NCBI GenBank assembly: GCA_019234295.1
Contig: JAFALK010000013.1
Span: 1-64,000, forward strand
Source of the DNA: Roseateles sp.
GTDB taxonomy: Bacteria; Pseudomonadota; Gammaproteobacteria; Burkholderiales; Burkholderiaceae_C
DNA length: 64,000 nucleotides
Direction: 5' to 3'
The notes beneath the pieces were generated by a model that saw nothing but the letters and a program-made list of their open reading frames with translations, did not search any database and was not told the DNA's origin. This document shows, in pieces, positions 17,875 through 25,638 of the stretch. Made by a program: the position numbers and the translations under genes. How positions within the stretch are numbered: the first letter of the stretch is position 1; the number at the start of each line of letters is the position of its first letter.

Positions 17875-19806
17875 TCAGTGCAGCCAGCGCTCGAACCAGG
17901 CAATCGTCCGCCGCTCGATGTCCGCCGTCGTCTCGGGCTTTCGGAAACGGTGGCCTTCGCCTTCGTAGATCACCGTCGACGAAGGCACGCCCAGCGCGTG
18001 CAGCGCGGTGCCGAACTCCTGCGTCTGGGCGGGCGGGCATTCGATGTCGGCGCCGCCCACATAGGCCAGCGTTGGCGTGCGCACGTTCTTGATGAAGTTG
18101 ATCGGTGAGGACTTCGCGTACACCGCCGGGTCGTCGTAGACGGTGGCGCCAAAGTACGGCGGCATCCATTCGTTGATGCCGTTCTGGCCGTAGTAGGACT
18201 GCCAGTTCACGATGCCCGCGCCGGCCACGGCTGCGCGAAAGCGCACGGTCTGCGTGACAGTCCACATGGTCATGTAGCCACCGTAGCTGTGGCCCATGAT
18301 GCCCAGCCGCTGCGGGTCCACGGCCTCGGTGCGGATCACTTCGTCGACGCCAGCGAGGATGTCGCGCAGATCGCCGTGGCCGAAGTCCTGGGCATTGGCC
18401 TGCGTGAAGGCCTCGCCCTGGCCGAAACTGCCGCGCGGGTTGGGCAGGAAGATCGCATACCCCTTGCCGAGCAGGCTGCGCTGCACGCCGTTGCCGACAT
18501 AGTGCGGACGATGCGCGGCCGCCGGGCCCCCGTGCACGTCCACGACCATGGGGTGCTGGCCCGGTGCAGGGCTCTCAGGCCAGAGCAGCCAGCCCTGCAC
18601 ATTGCGGCCTTCGCTCGTCCAGTGCAGGCTGCGGGCCGTGAAGTTGGCCTTGGCAAGCTCGGCGTTGCGGCGCGTGATGTCCTTCCATTGGCCGTCGCGC
18701 AAGACCTGGATCTCGGCGGGCTTGTCGAAATTCTCGCGTACGCTCACGCTCGACTTGGCAGCACAGGCGCTGTCCAGGTCTCGCAGCGATTCGGCCGAAC
18801 GCCACAAGAGCTTGGGCGCCAGCGCGGCGCGGCCTTCGCCGAGGTCCAGGCGCTGCAACTCGTCGCCAGCCAGCACCATGGCCTCGAGTCGGCCCGAGCA
18901 GCCCCACTCCAGCTGACTGGCCGAGGCGGCCATGTCGGGGGTGAGCGCCAGCGGCGCGCCGCCGGCCGTGGGAACGGTCATCACATCGCCCCCCGTGGAG
19001 CCGAAGTCGCTCATCAACCCGACAATGAAGGCCGTGCGGGTGCCGTCGGGCGAGACCTTGGGATCGGCCAGCTGTTCACGGGCATTGCGCGGTGCGTAGA
19101 GCAGGCGTTCCTTCACTTCCTTCAGACCGTCGAAGGCATAGAGCTTGGCGATCCACCAGTTGCGGTCGCCGTCGCCGGGCGCGGCCGTGGCCACGAAGCC
19201 GCGATTGCCGTGCACCCAGTCGTATTCGTAGACGTAGAGACCGTCGCGCGAGACGAAGCTCAGGCTGGACGCGCCCGGCTCAAGCACGGCCAGGCGCTGC
19301 GAGGGCGTGGGAGCATCGAGTTCACCTGAGATCGGTGCGCCGGCTTCAACGGCCCCGACCTCCTTCTGCGCGCCTGAGGTCGCCAGCATGGCCAGCACGC
19401 CCTTGTCCCCGTAACGCAAGTCCTTGATGGTGCCGTCGAAGGCCAGCAGCTGCTCCACCTTGCCATCCCGCGTGGCGCGGTAGATCGAGCGTGCATGGCT
19501 GCCGGGCGTGCGCAGCACGAACGCGAGTTGCTTGCCGTCCGGCGACCAAGCCAGTGAGGCAGGCCAGCATTCGGGCGTGTCGCCGCAAGGCATGGTCAGT
19601 TTGCGCTCACCGCTGCCGTCGCTGCTGCGCAAGATCAGCTCGCGCCGCACCGGGAAGCCGCCGCTGGGCGGGGCATCGCCCTCGACCGAAGCCACGAGGC
19701 TGCCGTCGGGCGAGAGGCGGACCTCGAGGAACAGGTGCTGGGTCGGGGCAGCCATCGCGCCAGCGAGGGGAGCGAGCGAAAGAAGAAGGGAGGCGAGCAG
19801 CTTCAT
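17875..19806 (-). CDS. S9 family (prolyl oligopeptidase-type) serine peptidase, exported
   Basis: 643-residue secreted peptidase. A signal peptide (MKLLASLLLSLAPLAGAMA) precedes a beta-propeller-like WD/PD40 region with repeated SPDG motifs, then an alpha/beta-hydrolase domain with the nucleophile in GHSYGG, Asp in GGADIECP and His in EGEGHRF. It probably trims peptides in the periplasm. The open frame extends upstream to 20472, but only the ATG at 19806 gives the signal peptide. Convergent with ppc and divergent from the VOC gene. Confidence 0.88.
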   Translation of the reverse strand: MKLLASLLLSLAPLAGAMAAPTQHLFLEVRLSPDGSLVASVEGDAPPSGGFPVRRELILRSSDGSGERKLTMPCGDTPECWPASLAWSPDGKQLAFVLRTPGSHARSIYRATRDGKVEQLLAFDGTIKDLRYGDKGVLAMLATSGAQKEVGAVEAGAPISGELDAPTPSQRLAVLEPGASSLSFVSRDGLYVYEYDWVHGNRGFVATAAPGDGDRNWWIAKLYAFDGLKEVKERLLYAPRNAREQLADPKVSPDGTRTAFIVGLMSDFGSTGGDVMTVPTAGGAPLALTPDMAASASQLEWGCSGRLEAMVLAGDELQRLDLGEGRAALAPKLLWRSAESLRDLDSACAAKSSVSVRENFDKPAEIQVLRDGQWKDITRRNAELAKANFTARSLHWTSEGRNVQGWLLWPESPAPGQHPMVVDVHGGPAAAHRPHYVGNGVQRSLLGKGYAIFLPNPRGSFGQGEAFTQANAQDFGHGDLRDILAGVDEVIRTEAVDPQRLGIMGHSYGGYMTMWTVTQTVRFRAAVAGAGIVNWQSYYGQNGINEWMPPYFGATVYDDPAVYAKSSPINFIKNVRTPTLAYVGGADIECPPAQTQEFGTALHALGVPSSTVIYEGEGHRFRKPETTADIERRTIAWFERWLH

Positions 19807-19902
19807 GGGACTGGATGGGGAGCAAGGACTTCGACGGGAAGCCGGGCGGACTTTAGCAATCGCGCAGTACATTGCGACCCATGGCCTACCCGGAAGGAAC
19901 CC

Positions 19903-20319
19903 ATGTTTTCGCATGTTTACATTGGCATCCAGGACTTCGAGCGCGCTCATCGCTTCTACAAGGCGCTGATGGACCTGCTCGGCAACGAGCCGCGTTTTCA
20001 CAATGCCGAGCAGGGCTGGGCCGGCTGGTACAGCGCAGGCCGCACCAGGCCACTGCTGGTGATCGGCAAGCCCTATGACGGCCAGCCTCACGCCACCGGC
20101 AACGGCCAGATGGTGGCGCTGAACGCGACCAGCCGCGCGCAGGTGCAGGCGCTGTACGAGGCCGCGCTCGCGCAGGGCGGCCGCTGCGACGGCCCGCCGG
20201 GACTGCGGCCACATTACCACCCCGACTACTACGGGGCCTATTTCCGCGACACCGAGGGCAACAAGCTCTGCGTCGTCTGCCACAGCGCCGAACACAGCGC
20301 CGAACACATTGCCGAATGA
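19903..20319 (+). CDS. VOC (glyoxalase/dioxygenase fold) family protein
   Basis: 138-residue single-module vicinal oxygen chelate protein: N-terminal HVYIGIQDFERAHRFYKAL and C-terminal YHPDYYGAYFRDTEGNKLC give the paired beta-alpha-beta layout and probable metal ligands. Substrate unknown. The ATG at 19903 is preceded by GGAAGGAAC. The last residues repeat the unit SAEH (HSAEHSAEHIAE). It overlaps nothing but sits 1 bp before the nicotinamidase-like gene, so the two are probably co-transcribed. Confidence 0.8.
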   Translation: MFSHVYIGIQDFERAHRFYKALMDLLGNEPRFHNAEQGWAGWYSAGRTRPLLVIGKPYDGQPHATGNGQMVALNATSRAQVQALYEAALAQGGRCDGPPGLRPHYHPDYYGAYFRDTEGNKLCVVCHSAEHSAEHIAE

Positions 20320-20320
20320 C

Positions 20321-21085
20321 ATGACCCGCCACCTGCTTCTCATCGACCCGCAGAACGACTTCTGCGACATTCCCGGCGCCGCCTTGCCCGTTACCGGCGC
20401 CGATGCCGACATGCGCCGCCTGGCGGCGCTGCTGCGAGAGCGCGGCGCAGAGTTCGACGCTGTCACCGTCACGCTCGATGCGCATCAACGACTGGACATC
20501 GCCCACCCTGGCTTCTGGCAGCGCGCAGACGGCAGCGAAGTGCCGCCCTTCACGCCCATCCAAGCGGTACAGATCCGCAGCGGCGAGTTCAAGCCGCGCG
20601 ACCCTCAGGCTCTGTCTCGTGCCCTGGCCTATGCCGAGGCACTGGAGGCCCAGGGCCGCTACACCTTGATGGTCTGGCCCGTGCATTGCGAGATTGGCAG
20701 CTGGGGGCAAAACGTCCATGCGGAGCTGAATGCAGCCCTGATCGAATGGCAGCTCAAGCGCCAGCGCAATGTGCGCTTTGTCGCCAAGGGCAGCAACCCC
20801 TGGACCGAGCACTACAGCGCCCTGCAGGCCGAGGTACCCTGCGCCGACGACGAAGGCACGCAGCTCAATCGCGCGCTCATCGAAGAGCTCGACCGATCAG
20901 ACGAGATCTGGATCGCGGGCGAGGCAAGCAGCCATTGCGTCAAGGCGACGGTCGAGCATCTGGCGGACCACGTGCGGCCCGCCAAGCTGCGCCTTCTCAC
21001 CGATTGCATGAGCCCGGTGGCAGGCTTCGAGGCGCAGGCCTCTGCCTTCCTCACGAACATGCGCGCCCGGGGAGTGCAAGCCTGA
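20321..21085 (+). CDS. isochorismatase-fold cysteine hydrolase, probable nicotinamidase
   Basis: 254-residue hydrolase. [11 protein letters not shown] supplies the catalytic Asp9, [11 protein letters not shown] (Asp53, His55, His62) the metal site, [13 protein letters not shown] the Lys, and ASSHC the nucleophilic Cys. The metal motif and the next gene, pncB, argue for nicotinamide to nicotinate conversion in NAD salvage. It is about 40 residues longer than E. coli PncA, with extra sequence around 85-130. The ATG at 20321 is preferred to an in-frame TTG at 20309. Its stop overlaps the pncB start by one base (TGATG). A different amidase substrate cannot be excluded. Confidence 0.78.
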   Translation: MTRHLLLIDPQNDFCDIPGAALPVTGADADMRRLAALLRERGAEFDAVTVTLDAHQRLDIAHPGFWQRADGSEVPPFTPIQAVQIRSGEFKPRDPQALSRALAYAEALEAQGRYTLMVWPVHCEIGSWGQNVHAELNAALIEWQLKRQRNVRFVAKGSNPWTEHYSALQAEVPCADDEGTQLNRALIEELDRSDEIWIAGEASSHCVKATVEHLADHVRPAKLRLLTDCMSPVAGFEAQASAFLTNMRARGVQA

Positions 21086-22284
21086 TGCACAAGCCCGTCA
21101 TCACCAGCCTGCTGGAGACCGATCTCTACAAGTTCACGATGTGGCAGGCCATGCTGCATCGCCACCCCGAGACCCACGCCCAGTACGCCTTTCATTGCCG
21201 CAACGAGCCGGCCTATCCGCTGGCCGAGCTGCTGCCTGACCTGGAGCGCGAGCTCGACCATCTGTGCTCGCTGTCCTTCAACGAAGGCGAGCTGGCCTAT
21301 CTCGCCGGCCTTCGCTTCATCAAGAGCGACTTCATCGACTTCTTGCGCATCTTCCGCTTCCAGCGCGCCTTCATCACCGCGCGGGCAAACGGCCCCCACC
21401 TGGAGATCAAGGCCAGCGGCCCGCAAGTACACGTGATGGCCTTCGAGATCTTTGTGCTGGCCATCGTCAACGAGCTCTACTTCCGGCGCTTCGATGCCCA
21501 GGTCGCCATCGCCGAGGGCCGGCGTCGCCTGGCACTGAAGCTCGAGGACCTGCGCGCGTTCACCATCAAGCCGGCCCGCGCCGTGCCCTTCGAGTTCTTC
21601 GACTTCGGCCTGCGCCGCCGCTTCTCGGGGCAATGGCACCGCGAGGTGCTCACGCGCTTGGCCAGCGACGCCACGCCCTGGTTCCGAGGCACCAGCAATG
21701 TGCTGCTGGCGCGTGAGTTGGGCCTGGTCCCCATCGGCACCATGGCGCACGAGTACCTGCAGACCTACCAAGCCCTGGGCGTGCGCCTGCGAGACCACCA
21801 ACGCGCCGCGCTCGAGAGCTGGGTGCAGGAGTACCGCGGCGACCTCGGCATCGCCCTGACCGACGTGGTCGGAATGGACGCGTTTCTCGCCGATTTCGAC
21901 CTCTACTTCGCCAAGCTCTTCGACGGCCTGCGCCACGATTCGGGCGACCCGTTCGAGTGGGGCGAAAAGGCACTCGCTCACTACGCCAGGCTGCGCGTCG
22001 ACGCGCGCACCAAGCGCCTGGTCTTCTCTGACAGCCTCACCATTGCCAAGGCGCTGGAGCTCTACCGCCACTTTGCCGACCGCACCCAGTTGGGCTTCGG
22101 CATCGGCACCTCGCTGTCCAACGACATGGGCCTCAAGACCCTGCACATCGTCATGAAGCTCACGCACGCCAATGGCCAGCCAGTGGCCAAGCTCAGCGAC
22201 AGCCCCGGCAAGACGATGTGCGAGGACGAAACCTTCCTCGCCTATCTGCGGCAGGTGTTCGGTGTGAGCCCCACCCAAGGCTGA
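21085..22284 (+). CDS. pncB: nicotinate phosphoribosyltransferase
   Basis: Converts nicotinate and PRPP to nicotinate mononucleotide in the Preiss-Handler salvage route. 399 residues, family-typical. Conserved [16 protein letters not shown] at the N-terminus, [11 protein letters not shown] (in [11 protein letters not shown]), [15 protein letters not shown], and [14 protein letters not shown] near the end. Translationally coupled to the nicotinamidase-like gene. Its last about 70 bases have a degenerate copy at 22790-22857. Confidence 0.97.
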   Translation: MHKPVITSLLETDLYKFTMWQAMLHRHPETHAQYAFHCRNEPAYPLAELLPDLERELDHLCSLSFNEGELAYLAGLRFIKSDFIDFLRIFRFQRAFITARANGPHLEIKASGPQVHVMAFEIFVLAIVNELYFRRFDAQVAIAEGRRRLALKLEDLRAFTIKPARAVPFEFFDFGLRRRFSGQWHREVLTRLASDATPWFRGTSNVLLARELGLVPIGTMAHEYLQTYQALGVRLRDHQRAALESWVQEYRGDLGIALTDVVGMDAFLADFDLYFAKLFDGLRHDSGDPFEWGEKALAHYARLRVDARTKRLVFSDSLTIAKALELYRHFADRTQLGFGIGTSLSNDMGLKTLHIVMKLTHANGQPVAKLSDSPGKTMCEDETFLAYLRQVFGVSPTQG

Positions 22285-22326
22285 ACGCGGCCATCGCATT
22301 GCCCCCTCTTTTCAAGCTCGATCAGG

Positions 22327-22626
22327 GTGTACTCGTCCACCTTCTTCGTCGCCCCCGGCCCTGACGATGATGCCTTCAACTGCCCCGACTAGGAGATCGC
22401 CGCGATGGCCAAGTCCATACCCGGCCATCTCGGTGAGGAGACCTGAGAGAACACTCAGACAGGCCTGGTCTCGAACGTCTACTGCGGGGATTCGCTCGAT
22501 GCGTTGCAGCAGCTCGTCATCCAGCCAAGACACCCAGAAGCGAAGGCGGCGCAGGGCAACTGGCTGGCCGGGTATCAGCTCGTGATCACGCAGGTGCTGC
22601 GCACTTATGACGACTCGAGGATGAGT
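22327..22626 (+). pseudogene. decayed antibiotic-biosynthesis-monooxygenase-like (dimeric alpha/beta barrel) gene
   Basis: One plus-strand frame reads like an ABM-domain protein but is broken by TAG at 22390-22392 and TGA at 22444-22446. Between the stops: EIAAMAKSIPGHLGEET; after them ENTQTGLVSNVYCGDSLDA, then HPEAKAAQGNWLAGYQLVI and TQVLRTYDD. This follows the family pattern of a PGxLG strand, a V-Y/W-xDSL segment, a P-x-H-x-E/A-K helix and a final Y-x-V-I-x-x-V strand. Both stops and the Cys in VYC sit where Trp would be expected (TGG changed to TAG, TGA, TGC). I infer a recently inactivated gene. The family call is from pattern only. Confidence 0.5.
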
Positions 22627-22776
22627 GCGCTTTTGCCGAAGGCGCTCTTACCGACGGCGCCTTTGCCGACGGCGCTTTTGCCGCAGGCCCTGATGCTGCA
22701 GACCCTGTTGGCGCAGACCCGATTGCCGCAGTCACTATTGCTGCAGTCACTATTGCCGCAGACGCGATTGCGGCAG
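22627..22776. repeat. 15-bp minisatellite, ten units
   Basis: Ten contiguous 15-bp units diverging from GCGCTTTTGCCGACG (5' side) to TCACTATTGCCGCAG (3' side). In the frame continuing from the pseudogene they encode pentapeptides of the type ALLPT/SLLPQ; in another frame FADGA/IAAVT. Period and position lie exactly between the pseudogene and the pncB-tail copy. No spacer-repeat structure, so not a CRISPR. Confidence 0.8.
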
Positions 22777-22789
22777 GCGCCTCGCCTTG

Positions 22790-22857
22790 CCCCCCGAGAC
22801 CACGTGCGAGGACGAAGCCCTCTTTGGCCTATCCGCGGCAGGTGTTTCGCCTAAGGC
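22790..22857 (+). pseudogene. degenerate copy of the pncB 3' end
   Basis: Bases here match the last part of pncB (about 22205-22277). TGCGAGGACGAA and GCGGCAGGTGTT are shared exactly and the sequence between is largely conserved, but a one-base insertion disrupts the frame. The stretch before the insertion reads TTCEDEALF against TMCEDETFL in pncB. It lies about 510 bp after pncB, with the monooxygenase pseudogene and minisatellite between. Confidence 0.65.
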
Positions 22858-22956
22858 CATGATTGGCGATTAGGGTAAGAATGGTCCCCTGATTGCGGGA
22901 TGCGCGACAGGCGCCAGACCTTAGCATTCACGGACCTCAACCCCACGGGACTTCAC

Positions 22957-23211
22957 ATGCTCCATTACCTCTGGATGTTCATCGTCGGCATCGTGGTCGG
23001 CGCCATTGCCCGCTTCATCATGCCAGGCAGCGAGCACATCGGCCTGCTGATGACGGGCGTACTGGGAATTGCTGGCTCCTTCGTCGGCGGCTTCATCACG
23101 CAGCTCTTCAACAAGCCCGCTGACGGTGCCCTGGTGCACCCGGCCGGCTTGATCATGTCCATCATCGGCGCAATGATCCTGCTCTACCTGTACGGTCACT
23201 TCGTGCACTGA
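22957..23211 (+). CDS. GlsB/YeaQ/YmgE family small membrane protein
   Basis: 84-residue inner-membrane protein with three hydrophobic segments (FIVGIVVGAIARFIMPG, GLLMTGVLGIAGSFVGGFI, GLIMSIIGAMILLYLYGH) and the family Gly pattern. Homologues are often stress-induced (transglycosylase-associated/GlsB-like), with unknown molecular role. The ATG at 22957 starts the conserved N-terminus; an upstream in-frame extension to 22900 is not needed. Its 3' end overlaps the convergent acyltransferase gene by 16 bp. Confidence 0.85.
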   Translation: MLHYLWMFIVGIVVGAIARFIMPGSEHIGLLMTGVLGIAGSFVGGFITQLFNKPADGALVHPAGLIMSIIGAMILLYLYGHFVH

Positions 23212-24344
23212 AAGTGCACCACAGGCTGGTGGGGCACCCGAGAGGCCCGCGACTCGCTCGGAAACCATTGCGAGCGCAAGCCCATGAACGGCTGCTCCAC
23301 CAGTCGATACAGCAGCCAGCCGGCAGCGATACCCGCTGCGACGATGGCAATCAACGCCCAGCGCGTATCGGTGGCAAGGCCTTGGGCCCGCATCGCGTCG
23401 GCCAGCAACTTGTAAGCCGGCTTGTGGGCCAGGTAGATCGCGTAGGACCATAGCGCTAGCTGCGCCGCGCCCGGCACCTGCCAGCGGTTCAGCAGCGAGG
23501 CAGGGCTCAACGCGGACAGCGTCATCAGCCCGAAGCCGATAGCCAGCATCGAGAAGCCGACGCTGGCTCCCACCAAGGTCGGCTCATCGCCGGCCATCCA
23601 CAGGTTCAGGCACAGGATCACCAACGAGAGGCCGCCGACCAGCCACATCAGGCCCCGCTTCAGCACACGCTCGAACAGCGCCGGATGGAAGTTGCGCAAC
23701 ATCGCGATCGCAACACCGGGCAGCAGCTCGTCGAAGCGGGTGGTGCTGCCGTAGTAGACCTCGGCCGAGAAGCTGCCGTGCCCATCCACCACGAAGGCGT
23801 GCCCCCGTGCCGCGATGCCCAGCACCAGCGCGGCGACCAGCACGGCCCAGCACTGCGCCGCCGCGTGCCGACCCCTGGCCACGGCCAGCACTACAAGAGG
23901 CAGCAGCAGGTAGAACTGCTCCTCGATGCACAACGACCAGGAGTGCGTGAAGGTCTCCCCGTACTGCAGGCCGAAGTTCTGCGTGAAGGTCAGAAAACGC
24001 CACAGCTCGGCCGTGTGCCGACCACTCAAGCGTTGCGGCAGCAGCCAGTACACGGCGAGCACAACGACATAGTTGGGCAGGGTGCGCAGAAGGCGCCGAG
24101 CGAAGAAGTTGCCGAGCGCCAGCCCCCCTCCCCGCGCGACACCCGACAGCACCTGGTTGCCGATCAGGTAGCCGCTGAGCACGAAAAAAAGATCGACGCC
24201 GCACCAGCCCAAGGCCGTCATGCCGGGCACGCGCGGCAGTGGCCCAACCACGACCGCGTAGTGATAGACCAGGACCAGGGCAATCGCAGCAGCGCGAAGC
24301 AGGTCGAGACCGGGAATCCGGCCCTCGCCGCGTTCAGATCTCAT
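23196..24344 (-). CDS. acyltransferase 3 family membrane protein (OafA/YrhL type)
   Basis: 382-residue integral membrane O-acyltransferase that would add acetyl or similar groups to an extracytoplasmic sugar or lipid. Starts with the family RIPGLDLLRAAAIALVLVYHY (catalytic His region), then FFVLSGYLIGNQ, FFARRLLRTLP, SWSLCIEEQFYLLLP and about ten TM helices. Its start overlaps the end of the ABC ATPase gene by 11 bp, so it may be co-transcribed although no functional link is obvious. Confidence 0.88.
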   Translation of the reverse strand: MRSERGEGRIPGLDLLRAAAIALVLVYHYAVVVGPLPRVPGMTALGWCGVDLFFVLSGYLIGNQVLSGVARGGGLALGNFFARRLLRTLPNYVVVLAVYWLLPQRLSGRHTAELWRFLTFTQNFGLQYGETFTHSWSLCIEEQFYLLLPLVVLAVARGRHAAAQCWAVLVAALVLGIAARGHAFVVDGHGSFSAEVYYGSTTRFDELLPGVAIAMLRNFHPALFERVLKRGLMWLVGGLSLVILCLNLWMAGDEPTLVGASVGFSMLAIGFGLMTLSALSPASLLNRWQVPGAAQLALWSYAIYLAHKPAYKLLADAMRAQGLATDTRWALIAIVAAGIAAGWLLYRLVEQPFMGLRSQWFPSESRASRVPHQPVVHFQCTK

Positions 24345-25626
24345 CCAGCTCCGGCAGGTGGATCAGGCCAGTGTTGAACTCGTACTCGAAGACCTCGCCG
24401 TAGCGCGCCCATTCGATGGCCACGTTGAGCACGCGCTGGGCCTCGGTGCGGTCCATGCTCTCGCCGAGCATCTGCAGGAAGGGCTCTTCCTTGATCTGGC
24501 CGCTGCTCTCTTGCTCCAGGCTGTGGCGGATGTGGGCAATCAGCGGCACATGCGCGAGCAACTGCTGGCCAAAGATCTGGCGGCGGAATTCGTGCTCGCC
24601 TTCCACGTAGCGCTGGCCCAGGCCGGTGATCACGAGGTCGCCGCGCTCCAGCTTGGCCAGACCCAGGCGGTGCAGCGCGTCGGACAGCGGCAGCAGTTCC
24701 TCGTCGGTGAGTTCGCTCTCGTCGGCAATCTTGGGCAGGTCGGCGTGGCCATCGAAATCGCTAAGCAACAGCTCCAGCAGAGACTCCATGCTGCCCACGT
24801 CGGCCTCCGGTAGCCGCTCGGTGAGATGCGGGCCGGCGGGCTCGGCCGTGCCGGCCACGGCGTGCGGCGCGGCAGTCATGAGGCTGTAGACCTCGTCGAT
24901 GAGGTTGCGCACCTCGAGGCTGTCGGGGTCGCGCGGGCGCGGCAGGTTGATCGACAACTCGGAGCGCACGCGGCCCGGGTTGCTGGAGAAGATCAGCACG
25001 CGGTCGGCCATCATCACGGCCTCCTCGATGTTGTGCGAGACCACGAGCATGGCTTTGGTGGGCATCTCGCCGCCGGCCCAGAGCTCGAGGATTTCGTTGC
25101 GCAGCCGCTCGCCGGTCAGGACATCCAGGGCCGAGAAAGCTTCGTCCATCAGCAGCACTGCGGGCTCGGTCACGAGCGCACGCGCCAGTCCCACGCGCTG
25201 ACGCATGCCGCCCGAGAGCTCGCGCGGCAGCGCGCCCTCGAAGCCGGACAGGCCGATCAGCTCGATGGCGGCCTCGGCGCGTCGCTCGCGCTCCTCGGCA
25301 TCCACGCCGCGCGCTTCCAGGCCCAGTTCCACATTCTTCTGCACGGTGAGCCAGGGGAAGAGTGCGAAGGACTGGAACACCATTGCAATGCCGGCGGCCG
25401 GGCCGAACAAGGGCTGGCCGCGGTAGCGCACATCGCCGCCGTCGGCCGAGATCAGGCCGGCCATGATGCGCAGCAGCGTGCTCTTGCCCGAGCCCGACTG
25501 GCCCAGCAGGGCGACGATCTCTCCCTCCTTGAGGGTGAAGTCCACGTGCTCGAGCACCGAGCGGGGCGTGCCGTCCGAAGCCTTGAAGCTCTTCGCAACG
25601 TTCTTGAGTTCGACTAGAACAGTCAT
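24334..25626 (-). CDS. ABC transporter ATPase with C-terminal AAA-associated domain (nitrate/sulfonate/taurine type)
   Basis: 430-residue cytosolic ATPase. N-terminal ABC domain (about 1-250): Walker A GQSGSGKST, Q-loop VFQSFALFPW, signature LSGGMRQR, Walker B VLLMDEAFSALD, switch His in VSHNIEEA. The C-terminal 150 residues (about 285-430) form the AAA-associated C domain found in some NrtC/SsuB-like ATPases and probably regulatory. Twelve bp separate it from the upstream permease gene. No substrate-binding protein is encoded nearby, so the substrate is unknown. Confidence 0.9.
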   Translation of the reverse strand: MTVLVELKNVAKSFKASDGTPRSVLEHVDFTLKEGEIVALLGQSGSGKSTLLRIMAGLISADGGDVRYRGQPLFGPAAGIAMVFQSFALFPWLTVQKNVELGLEARGVDAEERERRAEAAIELIGLSGFEGALPRELSGGMRQRVGLARALVTEPAVLLMDEAFSALDVLTGERLRNEILELWAGGEMPTKAMLVVSHNIEEAVMMADRVLIFSSNPGRVRSELSINLPRPRDPDSLEVRNLIDEVYSLMTAAPHAVAGTAEPAGPHLTERLPEADVGSMESLLELLLSDFDGHADLPKIADESELTDEELLPLSDALHRLGLAKLERGDLVITGLGQRYVEGEHEFRRQIFGQQLLAHVPLIAHIRHSLEQESSGQIKEEPFLQMLGESMDRTEAQRVLNVAIEWARYGEVFEYEFNTGLIHLPELDEI

Positions 25627-25638
25627 GGTGTGCCTCGA

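Noticed and set aside
19807-20472. Upstream extension of the S9 peptidase frame
   Set aside because: It runs antisense through the VOC and nicotinamidase-like genes; the ATG at 19806 gives a proper signal peptide.
22312-22533. 73-codon minus-strand ORF in the decayed region
   Set aside because: It is antisense to the frame that follows the ABM-domain pattern and shows no domain of its own.
22627-22776. Repeat array as a CRISPR
   Set aside because: Units are contiguous 15-bp repeats without unique spacers and no cas genes are present.
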